Shown here in pieces: positions 1 through 8,761 of a stretch of DNA of 64,000 nt; within the stretch, counting starts at the first letter, position 1, and each line of letters begins with the position of its first letter. This stretch comes from Winogradskyella forsetii. Its GTDB lineage: Bacteria; Bacteroidota; Bacteroidia; Flavobacteriales; Flavobacteriaceae. Location of the stretch: the NCBI RefSeq assembly GCF_013394595.1, contig NZ_CP053348.1, positions 1,364,001 to 1,428,000 on the forward strand. The letters run 5' to 3'. Position numbers and translations under genes: made by a program. The notes under the pieces were generated by a model. It was given only the letters and a program-made list of their open reading frames with translations, was not told where the DNA came from and made no database searches.

Positions 1-2
1 AT

Positions 3-104
3 GAAGAGCATTCATTTTTTCAACTTTCAGGTAAAGTATTCAGCGAAAAACAGAAAGAGGAGTTAGCGACTAAATATAATGGTTATATGCAAGAGCATAG
101 ATAA
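3..104 (+). CDS. C-terminal end of a hemerythrin/HHE-like protein (partial)
   Basis: A reading frame is open from the window edge and ends at TAA 102-104, giving 33 residues with the motif EEHSFF followed by a charged helix (FSEKQKEELATKYNGY). This resembles the last helix of HHE/hemerythrin cation-binding proteins, in which Glu and His bind iron. The 5' part lies outside the window. The assignment rests on this short tail only. Confidence 0.4.
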   Translation, partial: EEHSFFQLSGKVFSEKQKEELATKYNGYMQEHR

Positions 105-457
105 TTTTTAGAAATAAGGCTGAAGGCTTAGCTATCAATTTAGATTTAAAAGATTGGTTTTACACTGATATTGGAGATTTAATTTGATGGCTTTTTTATT
201 GTAAATCGTCAGGTTATGAAAATCAAAAGCCTTCATATTTGACATGGTTTTCCTTTTGTTAACGGCATTTTATCATAAAATGTGTTAAGATTCATGGCCA
301 TGATTAATCGCGTCAATTTCTTCTGCAATTGAACTAATGAATGCTTTAAATGTGAGCTAATTTAGATGATATAAAATGAGTGTTGAAATAAACATTTGGG
401 ATGTAATAAGATGAGCATCTTAAAAAAAATCATTTATAATTTTAAACATAATATAAA
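105..457. other. intergenic stretch, nothing recognised
   Basis: About 350 bases between the partial gene and the DUF2383 gene. No ORF, clear hairpin or repeat was found. An AT-rich stretch just upstream of 458 probably holds the promoter of the next gene, but no convincing -7 element was seen. Confidence 0.4.
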
Positions 458-907
458 ATGGCAACATACACAGAAGAAGTAGGAAAAAAGCTAAATGCTT
501 TATTAGAAAAGAATTATGATGGCGAAAAAGGCTATCATAAAGCAGCAGAAAACACAGATCATGTTGGATTAAAGACTTATTTTGGTCGTAAAGCACAGGA
601 AAGAAAATCCTTTGGGCACGATCTTAAGTCAGAAATCAGAACTTTTGGCGAAAACGTTGATAAGGGTGGAAGCTTAACGGGCTCAGCACATAGAACATGG
701 ATGGATGTTAAAGCTTTATTTTCGGCAGATGACGCAGAGTCAATGTTAGAGGAAGCGATAAGAGGTGAGAAGGCAGCTGTTGACGAATACAACGATGTAT
801 TACAAGACACGAGTTTGCCAAGTAGCACTAAGTCGATTTTACTATCTCAGAAAAATCAAATTGAAAGTGATTTATCTCAAGTGAAATCATTGGAGAATTT
901 GAAATAA
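458..907 (+). CDS. PA2169/DUF2383 family ferritin-like four-helix protein
   Basis: 149 residues, predicted all-helical, soluble, no signal peptide. The pattern (N-terminal helix with LNALLEKNYDGEKGYHKAAE, then FGRKAQERKSFGHDLKSEI, then EEAIRGEKAAVDEYNDVL) matches the PA2169/DUF2383 family of ferritin-like four-helix-bundle proteins. These often accompany stress genes; their biochemical role is not established. The length is normal for the family. The gene stands alone and is followed by a hairpin terminator at 932-967. Confidence 0.85.
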   Translation: MATYTEEVGKKLNALLEKNYDGEKGYHKAAENTDHVGLKTYFGRKAQERKSFGHDLKSEIRTFGENVDKGGSLTGSAHRTWMDVKALFSADDAESMLEEAIRGEKAAVDEYNDVLQDTSLPSSTKSILLSQKNQIESDLSQVKSLENLK

Positions 908-931
908 ATTCTAAAATTAACTAGAATTTTG

Positions 932-967
932 AAAAGCGTTTATTATTTATTTAATAAGCGCTTTTTT
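932..967 (+). terminator. rho-independent terminator after the DUF2383 gene
   Basis: AAAAGCG at 932-938 pairs with CGCTTTT at 959-965. The loop is AT-rich and the 3' arm runs into a T tract. Confidence 0.6.
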
Positions 968-1255
968 ATGCGGTTATGATTTGTAATTTGGTAGTAAACC
1001 ATCCAAAATTAGAAAATTTAGAGTCTTTAAATAGCATTTTTTCTGTTTTATAATTTTTCCAAAATCCATTTTTATCCGCAATAGTTCAAGTTTAGTTGTG
1101 GATTTAAAGATAAAGGCTCACTTAAATACGATTTATAAAACCATTTAAGATTATTAAATATGTTAACGTTAAAACTTATTTTTTTTGCGATAGTTTTTTA
1201 TGTATTCAGGATAACAAAAAATGTTAATAATCACTTACTTGCATAAAAAATAAGT
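968..1255. other. intergenic, AT-rich
   Basis: No ORF or structured element was recognised. It presumably contains the promoter of the SRAP-like gene. Confidence 0.3.
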
Positions 1256-1960
1256 ATGTTTTATAAATTATCTAATACAAGCGATGTATTGAAAATTGAG
1301 GATGCTTTTGATGCTAAATTTAAATACCCACTACTTTACAAAACCGCTCCAATAATAAACGGACTTTCAGAACAGTCCTTACCAGTTATTACCATGAATA
1401 ATCCCAAACAGATTGATTATGCGATTTGGGGAATATTGCCACAGGATTATAAAGAAGATTGGGATAGTTTTCAGAATCTTACCAACACGCTCAATATTTC
1501 TTTAAATAAAATCAATGCTTTAGATTGGGCTTATCCGTTGCTAAATGAACAACGATGTATAGTTGTTGTTTCCGGTTTTTTTACATCTTTTTTATATGAT
1601 GGAGAAGTATATCCATTTTATGTCTATGAAGAAAATCACAAACCATTTGCTTTGGCAGGCATTTATTCGACTTTAGCCGACGGTTTTTTATCAGTAAGCC
1701 TAATCACTTCGGCATTAAAAAATAACTTCAAAAACATTCACAATATAGGACATGAATTTCCGATTGCCATGGATGATGCGCATTGTAAAAACTGGTTGAG
1801 CAAAGATTTGGAATTGTCAAATTTTGGCATAGAAAATATTGATAGGCTCGAATTAAAAGCACATACCATATCAAGGGAATTTTATAAAAATGATATTATT
1901 TACGATAACGTATTAGAACCTGCCAATTACATTGGTTTGCCTAAGCTTTCCTTGAAATAG
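1256..1960 (+). CDS. divergent SRAP (HMCES/YedK-like) family protein lacking the catalytic Cys2
   Basis: 234 residues. The fold signature of SOS-response-associated peptidases is visible: an NTLNIS segment near residue 77 at the place of the conserved Asn, RC(I)VVVSGFF at 100-109 in place of RC(L)IPADGFYEW, then YPFYVY, FALAGIY, and IHNxxxxFPIAM near 161-171. In canonical members Cys2 forms a thiazolidine cross-link with abasic sites in ssDNA and a Glu in the EW motif helps. Here residue 2 is Phe and the EW pair is replaced by TS. His162 may correspond to the conserved His. So this is either a flavobacterial subfamily with altered chemistry or a DNA-binding relic. No SOS-like operator was recognised upstream. 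Confidence 0.75.
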   Translation: MFYKLSNTSDVLKIEDAFDAKFKYPLLYKTAPIINGLSEQSLPVITMNNPKQIDYAIWGILPQDYKEDWDSFQNLTNTLNISLNKINALDWAYPLLNEQRCIVVVSGFFTSFLYDGEVYPFYVYEENHKPFALAGIYSTLADGFLSVSLITSALKNNFKNIHNIGHEFPIAMDDAHCKNWLSKDLELSNFGIENIDRLELKAHTISREFYKNDIIYDNVLEPANYIGLPKLSLK

Positions 1961-2214
1961 GAACCTGAAATAGTAAAATTAATATTCATTGTTTTACTTA
2001 ATGATATGGGCATCAAGTTGATTTGAAAGAAGCTTAAAGATGTCAACACCATTTTTTGCTTTTGGCGTTGTTGAAATATACGTATAATGGATTGTTGGAT
2101 TATATAAATAAGTCGAACTAACTAAATTTCTGATTTATCAGGCTATTTTTTAATCTGCATCGTTTTGAGTTAACAACTTCTTTTTTTGAGTTAATCGATA
2201 TTAGGCTTAGTCCA
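1961..2214. other. intergenic region upstream of candidate sRNA
   Basis: No ORF found. It lies between the SRAP-like gene and a short predicted transcript ending at the 2298-2330 terminator. Confidence 0.3.
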
Positions 2215-2330
2215 TAGATTTGTAATATATAATTTAAAGCAATATTAGTTGAAATACTTTTATTAGTTTAGTATAGGTTGGTTACCTAGTAGATAAGGCG
2301 AATTCTCGGTTAGGGAATTCGCTTTTTTTT
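2215..2330 (+). ncRNA. candidate small RNA (promoter -7 box to orphan terminator)
   Basis: A TAnnTTTG-type -7 element (TAGATTTG, 2215-2222) is followed about 75 bases later by a strong intrinsic terminator (GCGAATTC 2298-2305 pairing with GAATTCGC 2315-2322, then eight T). No ORF lies between them and the next gene starts 126 bases after the terminator, so the hairpin serves no visible protein gene. The transcript would be about 100 nt. 6S-like or another regulatory RNA is possible; the sequence alone does not decide. No good -33 element was seen. Confidence 0.4.
2298..2330 (+). terminator. orphan intrinsic terminator
   Basis: An 8-bp perfect stem (GCGAATTC/GAATTCGC) is followed by T8. It probably ends the candidate small RNA. 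Confidence 0.75.
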
Positions 2331-2455
2331 ATTAAGTTTTTGAGCACCAATTCGGTCAATATCAAAAGGATATGAGCAAGCCAAACGCCTAAATATATGT
2401 TACTTTTATAGTGAAGGTTAGAGCTACTGACCGAATAACTAAAAATCAAAATATT

Positions 2456-2617
2456 ATGTTACGTTGGACAATCACATTCGTTATAATAGCAATCATAGCA
2501 GCCGTTCTTGGCTTTGGAGGCATCGCAGGAGCAGCAGCAGGAATTGCTAAAATTGTATTCTTTATATTTATAGTACTTTTTGTGCTGTCATTATTAAAAG
2601 GAGCTGTAAAAAAATAA
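2456..2617 (+). CDS. DUF1328 small inner-membrane protein
   Basis: A 53-residue protein beginning [19 protein letters not shown] with two hydrophobic segments separated by [11 protein letters not shown], matching DUF1328 (YtjA-like) in sequence and length. The ATG at 2456 was chosen over the upstream GTG at 2411 because family members begin with MLRW. Members are often associated with envelope stress, but the function is unknown. It is followed by a strong terminator at 2650-2689. Confidence 0.85.
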   Translation: MLRWTITFVIIAIIAAVLGFGGIAGAAAGIAKIVFFIFIVLFVLSLLKGAVKK

Positions 2618-2649
2618 ATAGATATTATATCTTTTAAGTGCAAATACAT

Positions 2650-2689
2650 AGCCTTGAGAAGCTCAAAATTCTCAAGGCTATTTTTTTTT
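2650..2689 (+). terminator. terminator of the DUF1328 gene
   Basis: An 11-bp perfect stem (AGCCTTGAGAA 2650-2660, TTCTCAAGGCT 2669-2679) is followed by A and nine T. Confidence 0.9.
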
Positions 2690-2892
2690 AGGAAGAGTTC
2701 GACTGTAAGCGTTCGGTCAAATGCCTATGGTAGGTAAGGCTCTTTTCGTAAATTTGAATTCAGCCAAAAAAAGGCAAAATCTGGTATGAATTGTTTTGAT
2801 TCCGGAGATTCGTATTGGAGATTGCTAAATTCTAAATTAGAATCATTAAGATGTCACGTTTTAATAAATAGTCAAATAGAGAAGGTATTCGG

Positions 2893-3372
2893 TTATTCAA
2901 TCCTGACGTAATTTTCAGAATAAATCTTATTGCCATCATCATCCAGTTCAATTTGCTCGAAACGATCTTCTGATAATTCAAGCTCAAAGTTAAATTCCTT
3001 ATTTTCCGCAATCACTTCATTCATAAAGGCAGATCCAAAATCCAGGACTTCTGTTAAATGGCCATCGTCATAATTATAAGAACCATAACCAAAAAATTCA
3101 ATAGAATCTGTTTTTAGCAATTTGCACCACATCACCTTACTATCTGTGTACATTTTTACTTGTCTAGAGATCGTGTTATTGGAAAATGAATCTACAACCA
3201 CATTATCATTGTAATTGTAAAACCCAACAAGTTCCCATGTCCCTTTAAGACTGTTGGTGTCTTTTTTCGTTTCGGTTTCCTGTTCAGTAATATCAACATC
3301 GGTTTTTGGCTGATCCTTGCAAGCAAAAACTAGCATCAAAATTATAACTAAGATTAGAGATTTAGATTTCAT
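2893..3372 (-). CDS. lipocalin-like lipoprotein
   Basis: 159 residues. The signal peptide ends in the lipobox LVFAC (Cys17), then an acidic/Thr-rich linker, then a lipocalin-like core opening with LKGTWELVGFYNY near residue 42. The GTWELVG start and alternating beta pattern are typical of Bacteroidota lipocalin-like (DUF4488/lipocalin_5-type) lipoproteins. It probably sits in the periplasm or outer membrane. Ligand unknown. Monocistronic, convergent with DUF1328 and divergent from trxB. Confidence 0.65.
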   Translation of the reverse strand: MKSKSLILVIILMLVFACKDQPKTDVDITEQETETKKDTNSLKGTWELVGFYNYNDNVVVDSFSNNTISRQVKMYTDSKVMWCKLLKTDSIEFFGYGSYNYDDGHLTEVLDFGSAFMNEVIAENKEFNFELELSEDRFEQIELDDDGNKIYSENYVRIE

Positions 3373-3502
3373 AATTTATTGGATTTTGCTGTTAAACACT
3401 TAAAAATTACAAAATAAAACGGAGAAATCGCCTCTATTTATAATATTTATGATACTATAGTGAGTGTTGATAACTTCTAAGTAAGGTTTTATTCAAAAAA
3501 CC

Positions 3503-3510
3503 TACTTTTG
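3503..3510 (+). promoter_or_regulatory. -7 promoter element upstream of trxB
   Basis: TACTTTTG matches the Bacteroidota -7 consensus TAnnTTTG and lies 26 bases before the trxB ATG. No matching -33 TTG at the usual spacing was found. Confidence 0.45.
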
Positions 3511-3535
3511 TTTGAGATAGAAAAAATGCAAAATT

Positions 3536-4519
3536 ATGTCTGATACAATTGAAAAAGTAAAGTGTTTAATTATAGGTTCTGGACCAGCAGGTTATACAGC
3601 CGCAATATATGCATCTAGGGCCAATATGTTTCCTGTTTTATATCAAGGCGAACAGCCTGGCGGTCAGTTAACAACAACCAATGATGTTGAGAATTTTCCA
3701 GGTTATCCAGATGGAATCACAGGTCCGGCAATGATGATTGAGTTACAAAAACAAGCCGAACGTTTTGGAACAGATGTGCGTCATGGCTGGATTACAAAAG
3801 TTGATTTTTCTGGAGATATTCATAAAGCTTGGGTCAATGGAGAGAAAGAAATTCATGCCGACACCATAATAATATCAACAGGAGCTTCTGCAAAATATTT
3901 AAACCTGCCATCTGAACAAAAATATTTAAAACTGGGTGGTGGTGTTTCTGCCTGCGCAGTTTGTGATGGTTTCTTTTATAGAAATCAAGAAGTGGTAATA
4001 GTAGGTGCTGGAGATTCGGCTTGTGAGGAAGCCCATTATCTGAGCAAGCTTTGTAAAAAAGTAACCATGTTGGTAAGACGTGATGAATTTAGAGCTTCTA
4101 AAATTATGGCAAAACGTGTCAAAAACACAGAGAATATTGAAATCTTATACAACACAGAAACCGAAGAAGTATTAGGAGATGGTCAAGTGGTGACTGGAGT
4201 TCGCGTATTTAATAATCAAACTAACGAAAAACACGATATTGAGGCTACCGGTTTCTTCGTGGCGATTGGTCATAAACCAAATACGGATATTTTTAAGGAA
4301 TACTTGGATTTAGATGAAACGGGTTACATCATTAACGCTAAACCAGGAACAAGCAAAACCAATGTAGACGGTGTGTTTGTGAGTGGAGATGCAGCCGACC
4401 ATGTTTATAGACAAGCCATTACAGCAGCCGGAACGGGCTGTATGGCAGCTTTGGATGCTGAGCGTTATTTAGCGGCTAAGGATTCTGATTTTGAAGTGGC
4501 AACTTCGACCTATAATTAG
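3536..4519 (+). CDS. trxB: thioredoxin-disulfide reductase
   Basis: 327 residues. FAD-binding GSGPAGYTAAIYASRA at 14-29, the redox-active CAVC pair at Cys140/Cys143 followed by DG, the NADPH site GAGDSACEEA near 157-166, and a C-terminal GDAADHVYRQAITAAGTGCMAALDAERYL block. This is the low-molecular-weight TrxB architecture and length. It reduces thioredoxin with NADPH in the cytoplasm. It stands alone with a TAnnTTTG box upstream and a terminator at 4544-4574. Confidence 0.97.
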   Translation: MSDTIEKVKCLIIGSGPAGYTAAIYASRANMFPVLYQGEQPGGQLTTTNDVENFPGYPDGITGPAMMIELQKQAERFGTDVRHGWITKVDFSGDIHKAWVNGEKEIHADTIIISTGASAKYLNLPSEQKYLKLGGGVSACAVCDGFFYRNQEVVIVGAGDSACEEAHYLSKLCKKVTMLVRRDEFRASKIMAKRVKNTENIEILYNTETEEVLGDGQVVTGVRVFNNQTNEKHDIEATGFFVAIGHKPNTDIFKEYLDLDETGYIINAKPGTSKTNVDGVFVSGDAADHVYRQAITAAGTGCMAALDAERYLAAKDSDFEVATSTYN

Positions 4520-4543
4520 ACTGTAGTTAATTTGAAATATAAC

Positions 4544-4574
4544 AAAGCCGAAGCATTAGACTTCGGCTTTTGTT
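4544..4574 (+). terminator. trxB terminator
   Basis: A 10-bp perfect stem (AAAGCCGAAG 4544-4553, CTTCGGCTTT 4561-4570) with a 7-base loop. T-rich sequence follows. Confidence 0.85.
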
Positions 4575-4619
4575 TTAAGGGTTATTTCAAATTAAAAGTC
4601 AAAAATTTAATTCATCAAT

Positions 4620-5456
4620 TTAACGCATCTTCTTCTGTAGTTTAGAAGTATCTTCAAACTTAGTGATGGTTATAGCAGGATTTCCAAAAAGGTAGATTTC
4701 ACTATCGCCAGAAGCAGCAATCGTAATACTTTCGGTCGCAGAAATCGTTAAATCACTACTGTCTTCTAAACTGGCATCAGCCGTTTTTACGTCAAATTTG
4801 GCACCATCAAAATTGGTTGAACTATCCAATTGAAAAATAGAGCTGTTTGATGTCCCTTCAACCACAGCATCAGCACGTTGGTACAATATAAAACCTGTAA
4901 TTTTACTATTAATTAAAGCATCTAATTTACTATTATCGCTTAGTTCAATTTTCGTACTTTCTGCATTAAGGTTTAACCGTGTTTTCGATTTTCCAGAGCT
5001 TTTATAATTGATGGTTTTTGCATTAATATTTAAGTAGGCTCTAGAATCATCCGCAGTAGTGAGGGTCACATCACCAAGTTCCATAGACGTCAATGATCTG
5101 ATCTCGCCATCACCTCTAGTTTCAATGGTATGAAGCCCATCACCATAATTTACGGTTATTTTCAATTTCTTCTTAGAGGTTATACGCATGGTTTCAACAA
5201 ATGTGAGCATACCGTCAACCACATTAAATTGAATCACTTCATGTAAATTATCATCGGCTTCTACATTTACTGAAGGCTTACTGTTGTACACCACTTCGAT
5301 GGAAAAATCGCCATCAACTATAATTGTATGGAAATCATCAATATAAGTTTGTTTGATAGTAACGTTTCTATCGCCTTTGATTTTTTCATCCGATTGTGCC
5401 GTGACTATTGGTATAGCGACAATTGTTAAAAATAGAATGAGTACTAATTTTTTCAT
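4620..5456 (-). CDS. head-GIN/DUF2807 secreted protein
   Basis: 278 residues with a Sec signal peptide (MKKLVLILFLTIVAIPIVTAQ), then IKGDRNVTIKQTYIDDFHTIIVDGDFSIEVVYN, the usual DUF2807 (putative auto-transporter adhesin, head GIN) opening, and a repetitive beta-solenoid body. Likely periplasmic or surface-exposed. Function unknown; family members often cluster with PspC and PadR genes, as here. A broken paralogue lies directly upstream (5712-6428). Confidence 0.85.
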   Translation of the reverse strand: MKKLVLILFLTIVAIPIVTAQSDEKIKGDRNVTIKQTYIDDFHTIIVDGDFSIEVVYNSKPSVNVEADDNLHEVIQFNVVDGMLTFVETMRITSKKKLKITVNYGDGLHTIETRGDGEIRSLTSMELGDVTLTTADDSRAYLNINAKTINYKSSGKSKTRLNLNAESTKIELSDNSKLDALINSKITGFILYQRADAVVEGTSNSSIFQLDSSTNFDGAKFDVKTADASLEDSSDLTISATESITIAASGDSEIYLFGNPAITITKFEDTSKLQKKMR

Positions 5457-5608
5457 AATTTAATGTTTATTGTCTTTTAAGAGACACAAAACCTATTTCT
5501 AAAGTCACTTTTATCGATTTTTGACTTCAATAAATTGGTCCGATTGTCAATATTAACAATTTCTGTTTAATATTGGTCAATTAAAAGCAATTAAACATAC
5601 CTAAACAA

Positions 5609-5646
5609 AAACCATCCCAAACTCAAATTTGAGTTTAGGATGGTTT
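5609..5646 (-). terminator. long hairpin terminator downstream of the head-GIN pseudogene
   Basis: AAACCATCC...AAACTCAAA pairs with TTTGAGTTT...GGATGGTTT with one mismatch. On the minus strand the stem is followed by a T-rich tract, so it ends transcripts of the 5712-6428 gene. Confidence 0.7.
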
Positions 5647-5711
5647 GCAATGGGTTGGTTGTTAATTGATTGAGTTTTTAAATAATTACAATTTAGTCTT
5701 AAACTATAGGT

Positions 5712-6428
5712 TTATTGTTTTCTAACACTACCAGCAGAAGTATCTGATGTTTCTATGGTTTGAGGATTTCCAGAGTATCTGATGTCTCCACCACTTGTGG
5801 CCTTAGCAATTAACGATTTTGAAGTGTTTATGGAAATATCTGCGCCACTTGTCGCACTAACGTTTGAAGTTTCTGCCTGAAGCTCTGATGCATCGATGTC
5901 ACTGCCACTAGTGGCTTCAGCAATCAATTTTTTTGTAGAGCCACTCAATTTTATGTCGCTTCCGCTTGTGGCATGACAGTTTAAAGATTCCGTTTTTACA
6001 TCTAACTTAATGTCAGCACCACTTGTACTGTTGAGTTCTAAATCTGAAACTTCAATGGTATTGTTAGAATAGACGTCACTACCACTTGTGGCTTTAATTG
6101 CTTAAATGGTTTCAATATTCAGCATTATTTTTTTCGAATTGGCGCGTCGTATGTTTTCAGCAGCATAGATTCGTAACACACTGTTTTCAACCTCTGTCAT
6201 AATAATATCTTGAAGGTTTTCATCTGCTTCAATCGATAAGGATACATGGTCTGATTGTGTAATGTAAAGGTCCAATCCTTGGCTGACTTTAATTTCGTTG
6301 AAGTCTGATGAAATTTCTCTTTCTACGCTTACTACATTGCCATTGCCATCTACGCCTGTCATAAAATTACAGGAAAGTAGTAGCAAACTGATAATACTGG
6401 TTACAATAATTCTTGTTAATGTGGTCAT
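5712..6428 (-). pseudogene. head-GIN/DUF2807 lipoprotein gene interrupted by an in-frame TAA
   Basis: Two open segments lie in the same minus-strand frame. 6428-6102 encodes a lipoprotein signal (LLLLSC) and a DUF2807 N-terminus ending NIETI. 6101-5712 continues AIKATSGSDVYS... to the stop. They are separated only by TAA at 6104-6102. The downstream part holds five or six copies of an ATSG(S/A/G)D motif spaced about 20 residues apart, a beta-solenoid pattern. The simplest reading is one nonsense mutation in an intact 238-residue gene. A sequencing error or readthrough would look the same. It belongs to the PadR-PspC-head-GIN neighbourhood. Confidence 0.8.
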
Positions 6429-6458
6429 GATTTCTGTTGGTTTTTTGATACTGAAACA

Positions 6459-6474
6459 CCTGTCTGCAGACAGG
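6459..6474. repeat. 16-bp perfect palindrome
   Basis: CCTGTCTGCAGACAGG lies between the head-GIN pseudogene and the PspC gene. It is a small dispersed-repeat-type palindrome of the kind seen between genes in flavobacteria. Confidence 0.5.
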
Positions 6475-6573
6475 CAGAAGTTCAGTAATGGTTGATGAAT
6501 TAATATGGTGTAAATTTAAGTTGATTAAGCTTTGTTCTAAATTATAAAGTGATGAGCTGTTGAAAGTTTGGTA

Positions 6574-8376
6574 TCAATTGTCATTTACTTCAATAGCAAC
6601 ACCATCTTCATTAATTTCTAAACTTACATTTGATTTATCTTCGTTAGACGATGTTTCCTTTGTAATGTCTTCAATAATTTCGTTGGCTTCGTCATTAATT
6701 TCCTCTTGCGCCTCAACGTCATCGCTACAATCTAAGCATTCGACATCACCATCCAAGACTTTATAATAATGGTCATCCATGTTATGCCTTAATAAATTGC
6801 CGCGATAATTATCTCCTTGAGAAAAACGCGAAGCATAATCAGACGGGAAAAAGATGGTGCCTTCTGGGAGGTATAAAATAATTTCAATATTTTGATCGCT
6901 GAACTTGTTTATAGCATCCGTTGTTAAATAAGAATCTAACTTCAATACCTTATTAACTACCGAATAATTATAACTAATATTCTGGGCACGTTCCCTCGCT
7001 AGATCATAACTACTGCCTCTAGCAAAACTATTAATTTTAATACTTGCTAAAGAATCTGTAGTCGATTTTACCATGAATCTAACGTCAGTAGTTGAAATGA
7101 TATTTCGGTCACTGTCGGTCGGAATAATTTTATAACCATGAAAATTTCTATTTAAATACCTGTTGTAACTATCATGGCTTGCCATTTTAATTTTCAGGGT
7201 ATCTCCTGATGCGATATTTATGGTTTCTTCAATTTGAGTGAAGTTGGCATCATACGCTTGTTCTGTGGCTTGCTTTACACCAGTTATAATCAGTCCTATG
7301 ATGGCTACAATCCAAAGTCCCAACAAAGTGAATTTCGCCACATTACCAATAGATTTTAAGTTATTTACCAAAATCTTTAGACCTAAATAAAAGACAAAGA
7401 AAAATGGAATTCCAATTGCAAAGAACAGTAATAAAGACATGAGCCAAATAGGAATATTAGCCGCATTGGATGCATTTATAAAATCCATTCCAGGGAAATG
7501 AAGCGCATTGGTAACACCAACTGTAAAAAAGGCGATTATTAAGGCTATAATGGCACTTATACCTATAATTATCAATAAAATTCCAACAAACTTAGCAATC
7601 ACCTTGAGAAAGAACATAATAATAGTTCCGATGGTTTCAAAAAAGGATTGTGAGCTCGATTTCAACTTATTCCCTTGCTTCTGAAAATCAACACTTTTTA
7701 CGGATTCAGAAATGTTATCAGACACATGGTCAAAGCCTTCTTTCAGTTTGTCGCCGTGTTTTTTTAAATCTACATTTTTAAAATTTTCTGAAACGGTATC
7801 AATCCCGTCTTTAATTTTTTTTTCGATGTTACTGATGTTTACGGGATCACCTGTCATGGTTAGTTTTTCAGCTGTGGTTTTTGCTTCGGGTATTAAGGCC
7901 CAAAGTAAAACATAGAGTAAAACGCCAGTGCCTGCACTAAAAAATAGAATGACCCAAATAAGCCTGATCCATAAGGCATCCAGACCAAAATAATGACCTA
8001 AACCGGCAGCGACGCCGCCAATATAAGAGTTGTCTGTATCTCTAAATAAACGTCTTGACGATGTTGATTTTTGCTTGTAATGCTGTTTTGGTTCGTCTTC
8101 AAATATTTCGTCATCCACGAGGTAATCTTCGGGTTGTCCCATAATGGTAATAACCTCGTCCACGAGCTTAACACCAACGACTTGTTTTTCATTTTGAATA
8201 CGCTCGCTAAATAGTTCTGCGATGCGTGCTTCAATATCAGAAATAATTTCTGAACGACCTTGAGAGTCTGTAAATGAACGTTTTATAGCCTCAAGATAGC
8301 GTGATAATTTAAGATATGCATCTTCGTCTATATGGAAGAATATACCTGCTAAATTTATATTGACTGTCTTATTCAT
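6574..8376 (-). CDS. PspC-domain membrane protein with extended C-terminal region
   Basis: 600 residues. The N-terminal cytoplasmic part (1-107) is acidic. The PspC domain covers about 108-170 (RRLFRDTDNSYIGGVAAGLGHYFGLD and its membrane helix). Coiled or amphipathic KKHGDKLKEGFD-type repeats cover about 180-245. Several membrane helices lie between about 255 and 380, followed by a periplasmic beta-rich domain with an acidic tail. PspC domains signal envelope stress in proteobacteria; here it is a family-level inference. Its start overlaps the PadR stop by 8 bp, so the two are co-transcribed and probably co-regulated. Confidence 0.85.
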   Translation of the reverse strand: MNKTVNINLAGIFFHIDEDAYLKLSRYLEAIKRSFTDSQGRSEIISDIEARIAELFSERIQNEKQVVGVKLVDEVITIMGQPEDYLVDDEIFEDEPKQHYKQKSTSSRRLFRDTDNSYIGGVAAGLGHYFGLDALWIRLIWVILFFSAGTGVLLYVLLWALIPEAKTTAEKLTMTGDPVNISNIEKKIKDGIDTVSENFKNVDLKKHGDKLKEGFDHVSDNISESVKSVDFQKQGNKLKSSSQSFFETIGTIIMFFLKVIAKFVGILLIIIGISAIIALIIAFFTVGVTNALHFPGMDFINASNAANIPIWLMSLLLFFAIGIPFFFVFYLGLKILVNNLKSIGNVAKFTLLGLWIVAIIGLIITGVKQATEQAYDANFTQIEETINIASGDTLKIKMASHDSYNRYLNRNFHGYKIIPTDSDRNIISTTDVRFMVKSTTDSLASIKINSFARGSSYDLARERAQNISYNYSVVNKVLKLDSYLTTDAINKFSDQNIEIILYLPEGTIFFPSDYASRFSQGDNYRGNLLRHNMDDHYYKVLDGDVECLDCSDDVEAQEEINDEANEIIEDITKETSSNEDKSNVSLEINEDGVAIEVNDN

Positions 8377-8713
8377 TTTTTGGTGTTTTTGTTTTGGTTA
8401 CTAGGTTAACTGCATTTTGTAAATCGCTCCAAGTGGCGTTTAGTTCGTTTAGAAACAGTTTCCCTGTTTCTGTGAGTCCATAATACTTTCTTGGTGGACC
8501 AGATGTTGATTCTTCCCAACGGTAATTGAGCAATCCAGCATTTTTTAATCTTGTTAATAGCGGATAAATAGTTCCTTCTACCACAAGCATTTTTGCGTCT
8601 TTTAAAGTGCCCAGAATTTCTGCAACGTACGCATCTTCATCTTTTAAGATGGTTAAAATGCAATACTCCAGAACACCTTTTCGCATTTGTGCCTTTGTGT
8701 TTTCTATCTTCAT
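8369..8713 (-). CDS. PadR family transcriptional regulator
   Basis: 114 residues, winged-helix. MRKGVLEYCILTILKDEDAYVAEIL, then VVEGTIYPLLTRLKNAGLLNYRWEES, then GPPRKYYGLTETGKLFL is the PadR core, with the short C-terminal dimerisation helix of subfamily 2. It probably represses its own operon with the PspC gene (8-bp overlap) and perhaps the head-GIN genes downstream. No operator was identified. Confidence 0.92.
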   Translation of the reverse strand: MKIENTKAQMRKGVLEYCILTILKDEDAYVAEILGTLKDAKMLVVEGTIYPLLTRLKNAGLLNYRWEESTSGPPRKYYGLTETGKLFLNELNATWSDLQNAVNLVTKTKTPKNE

Positions 8714-8761
8714 ATGATATAATTCTTAAATTCGATTAAACTGTTCATTTTTTGATTGATT

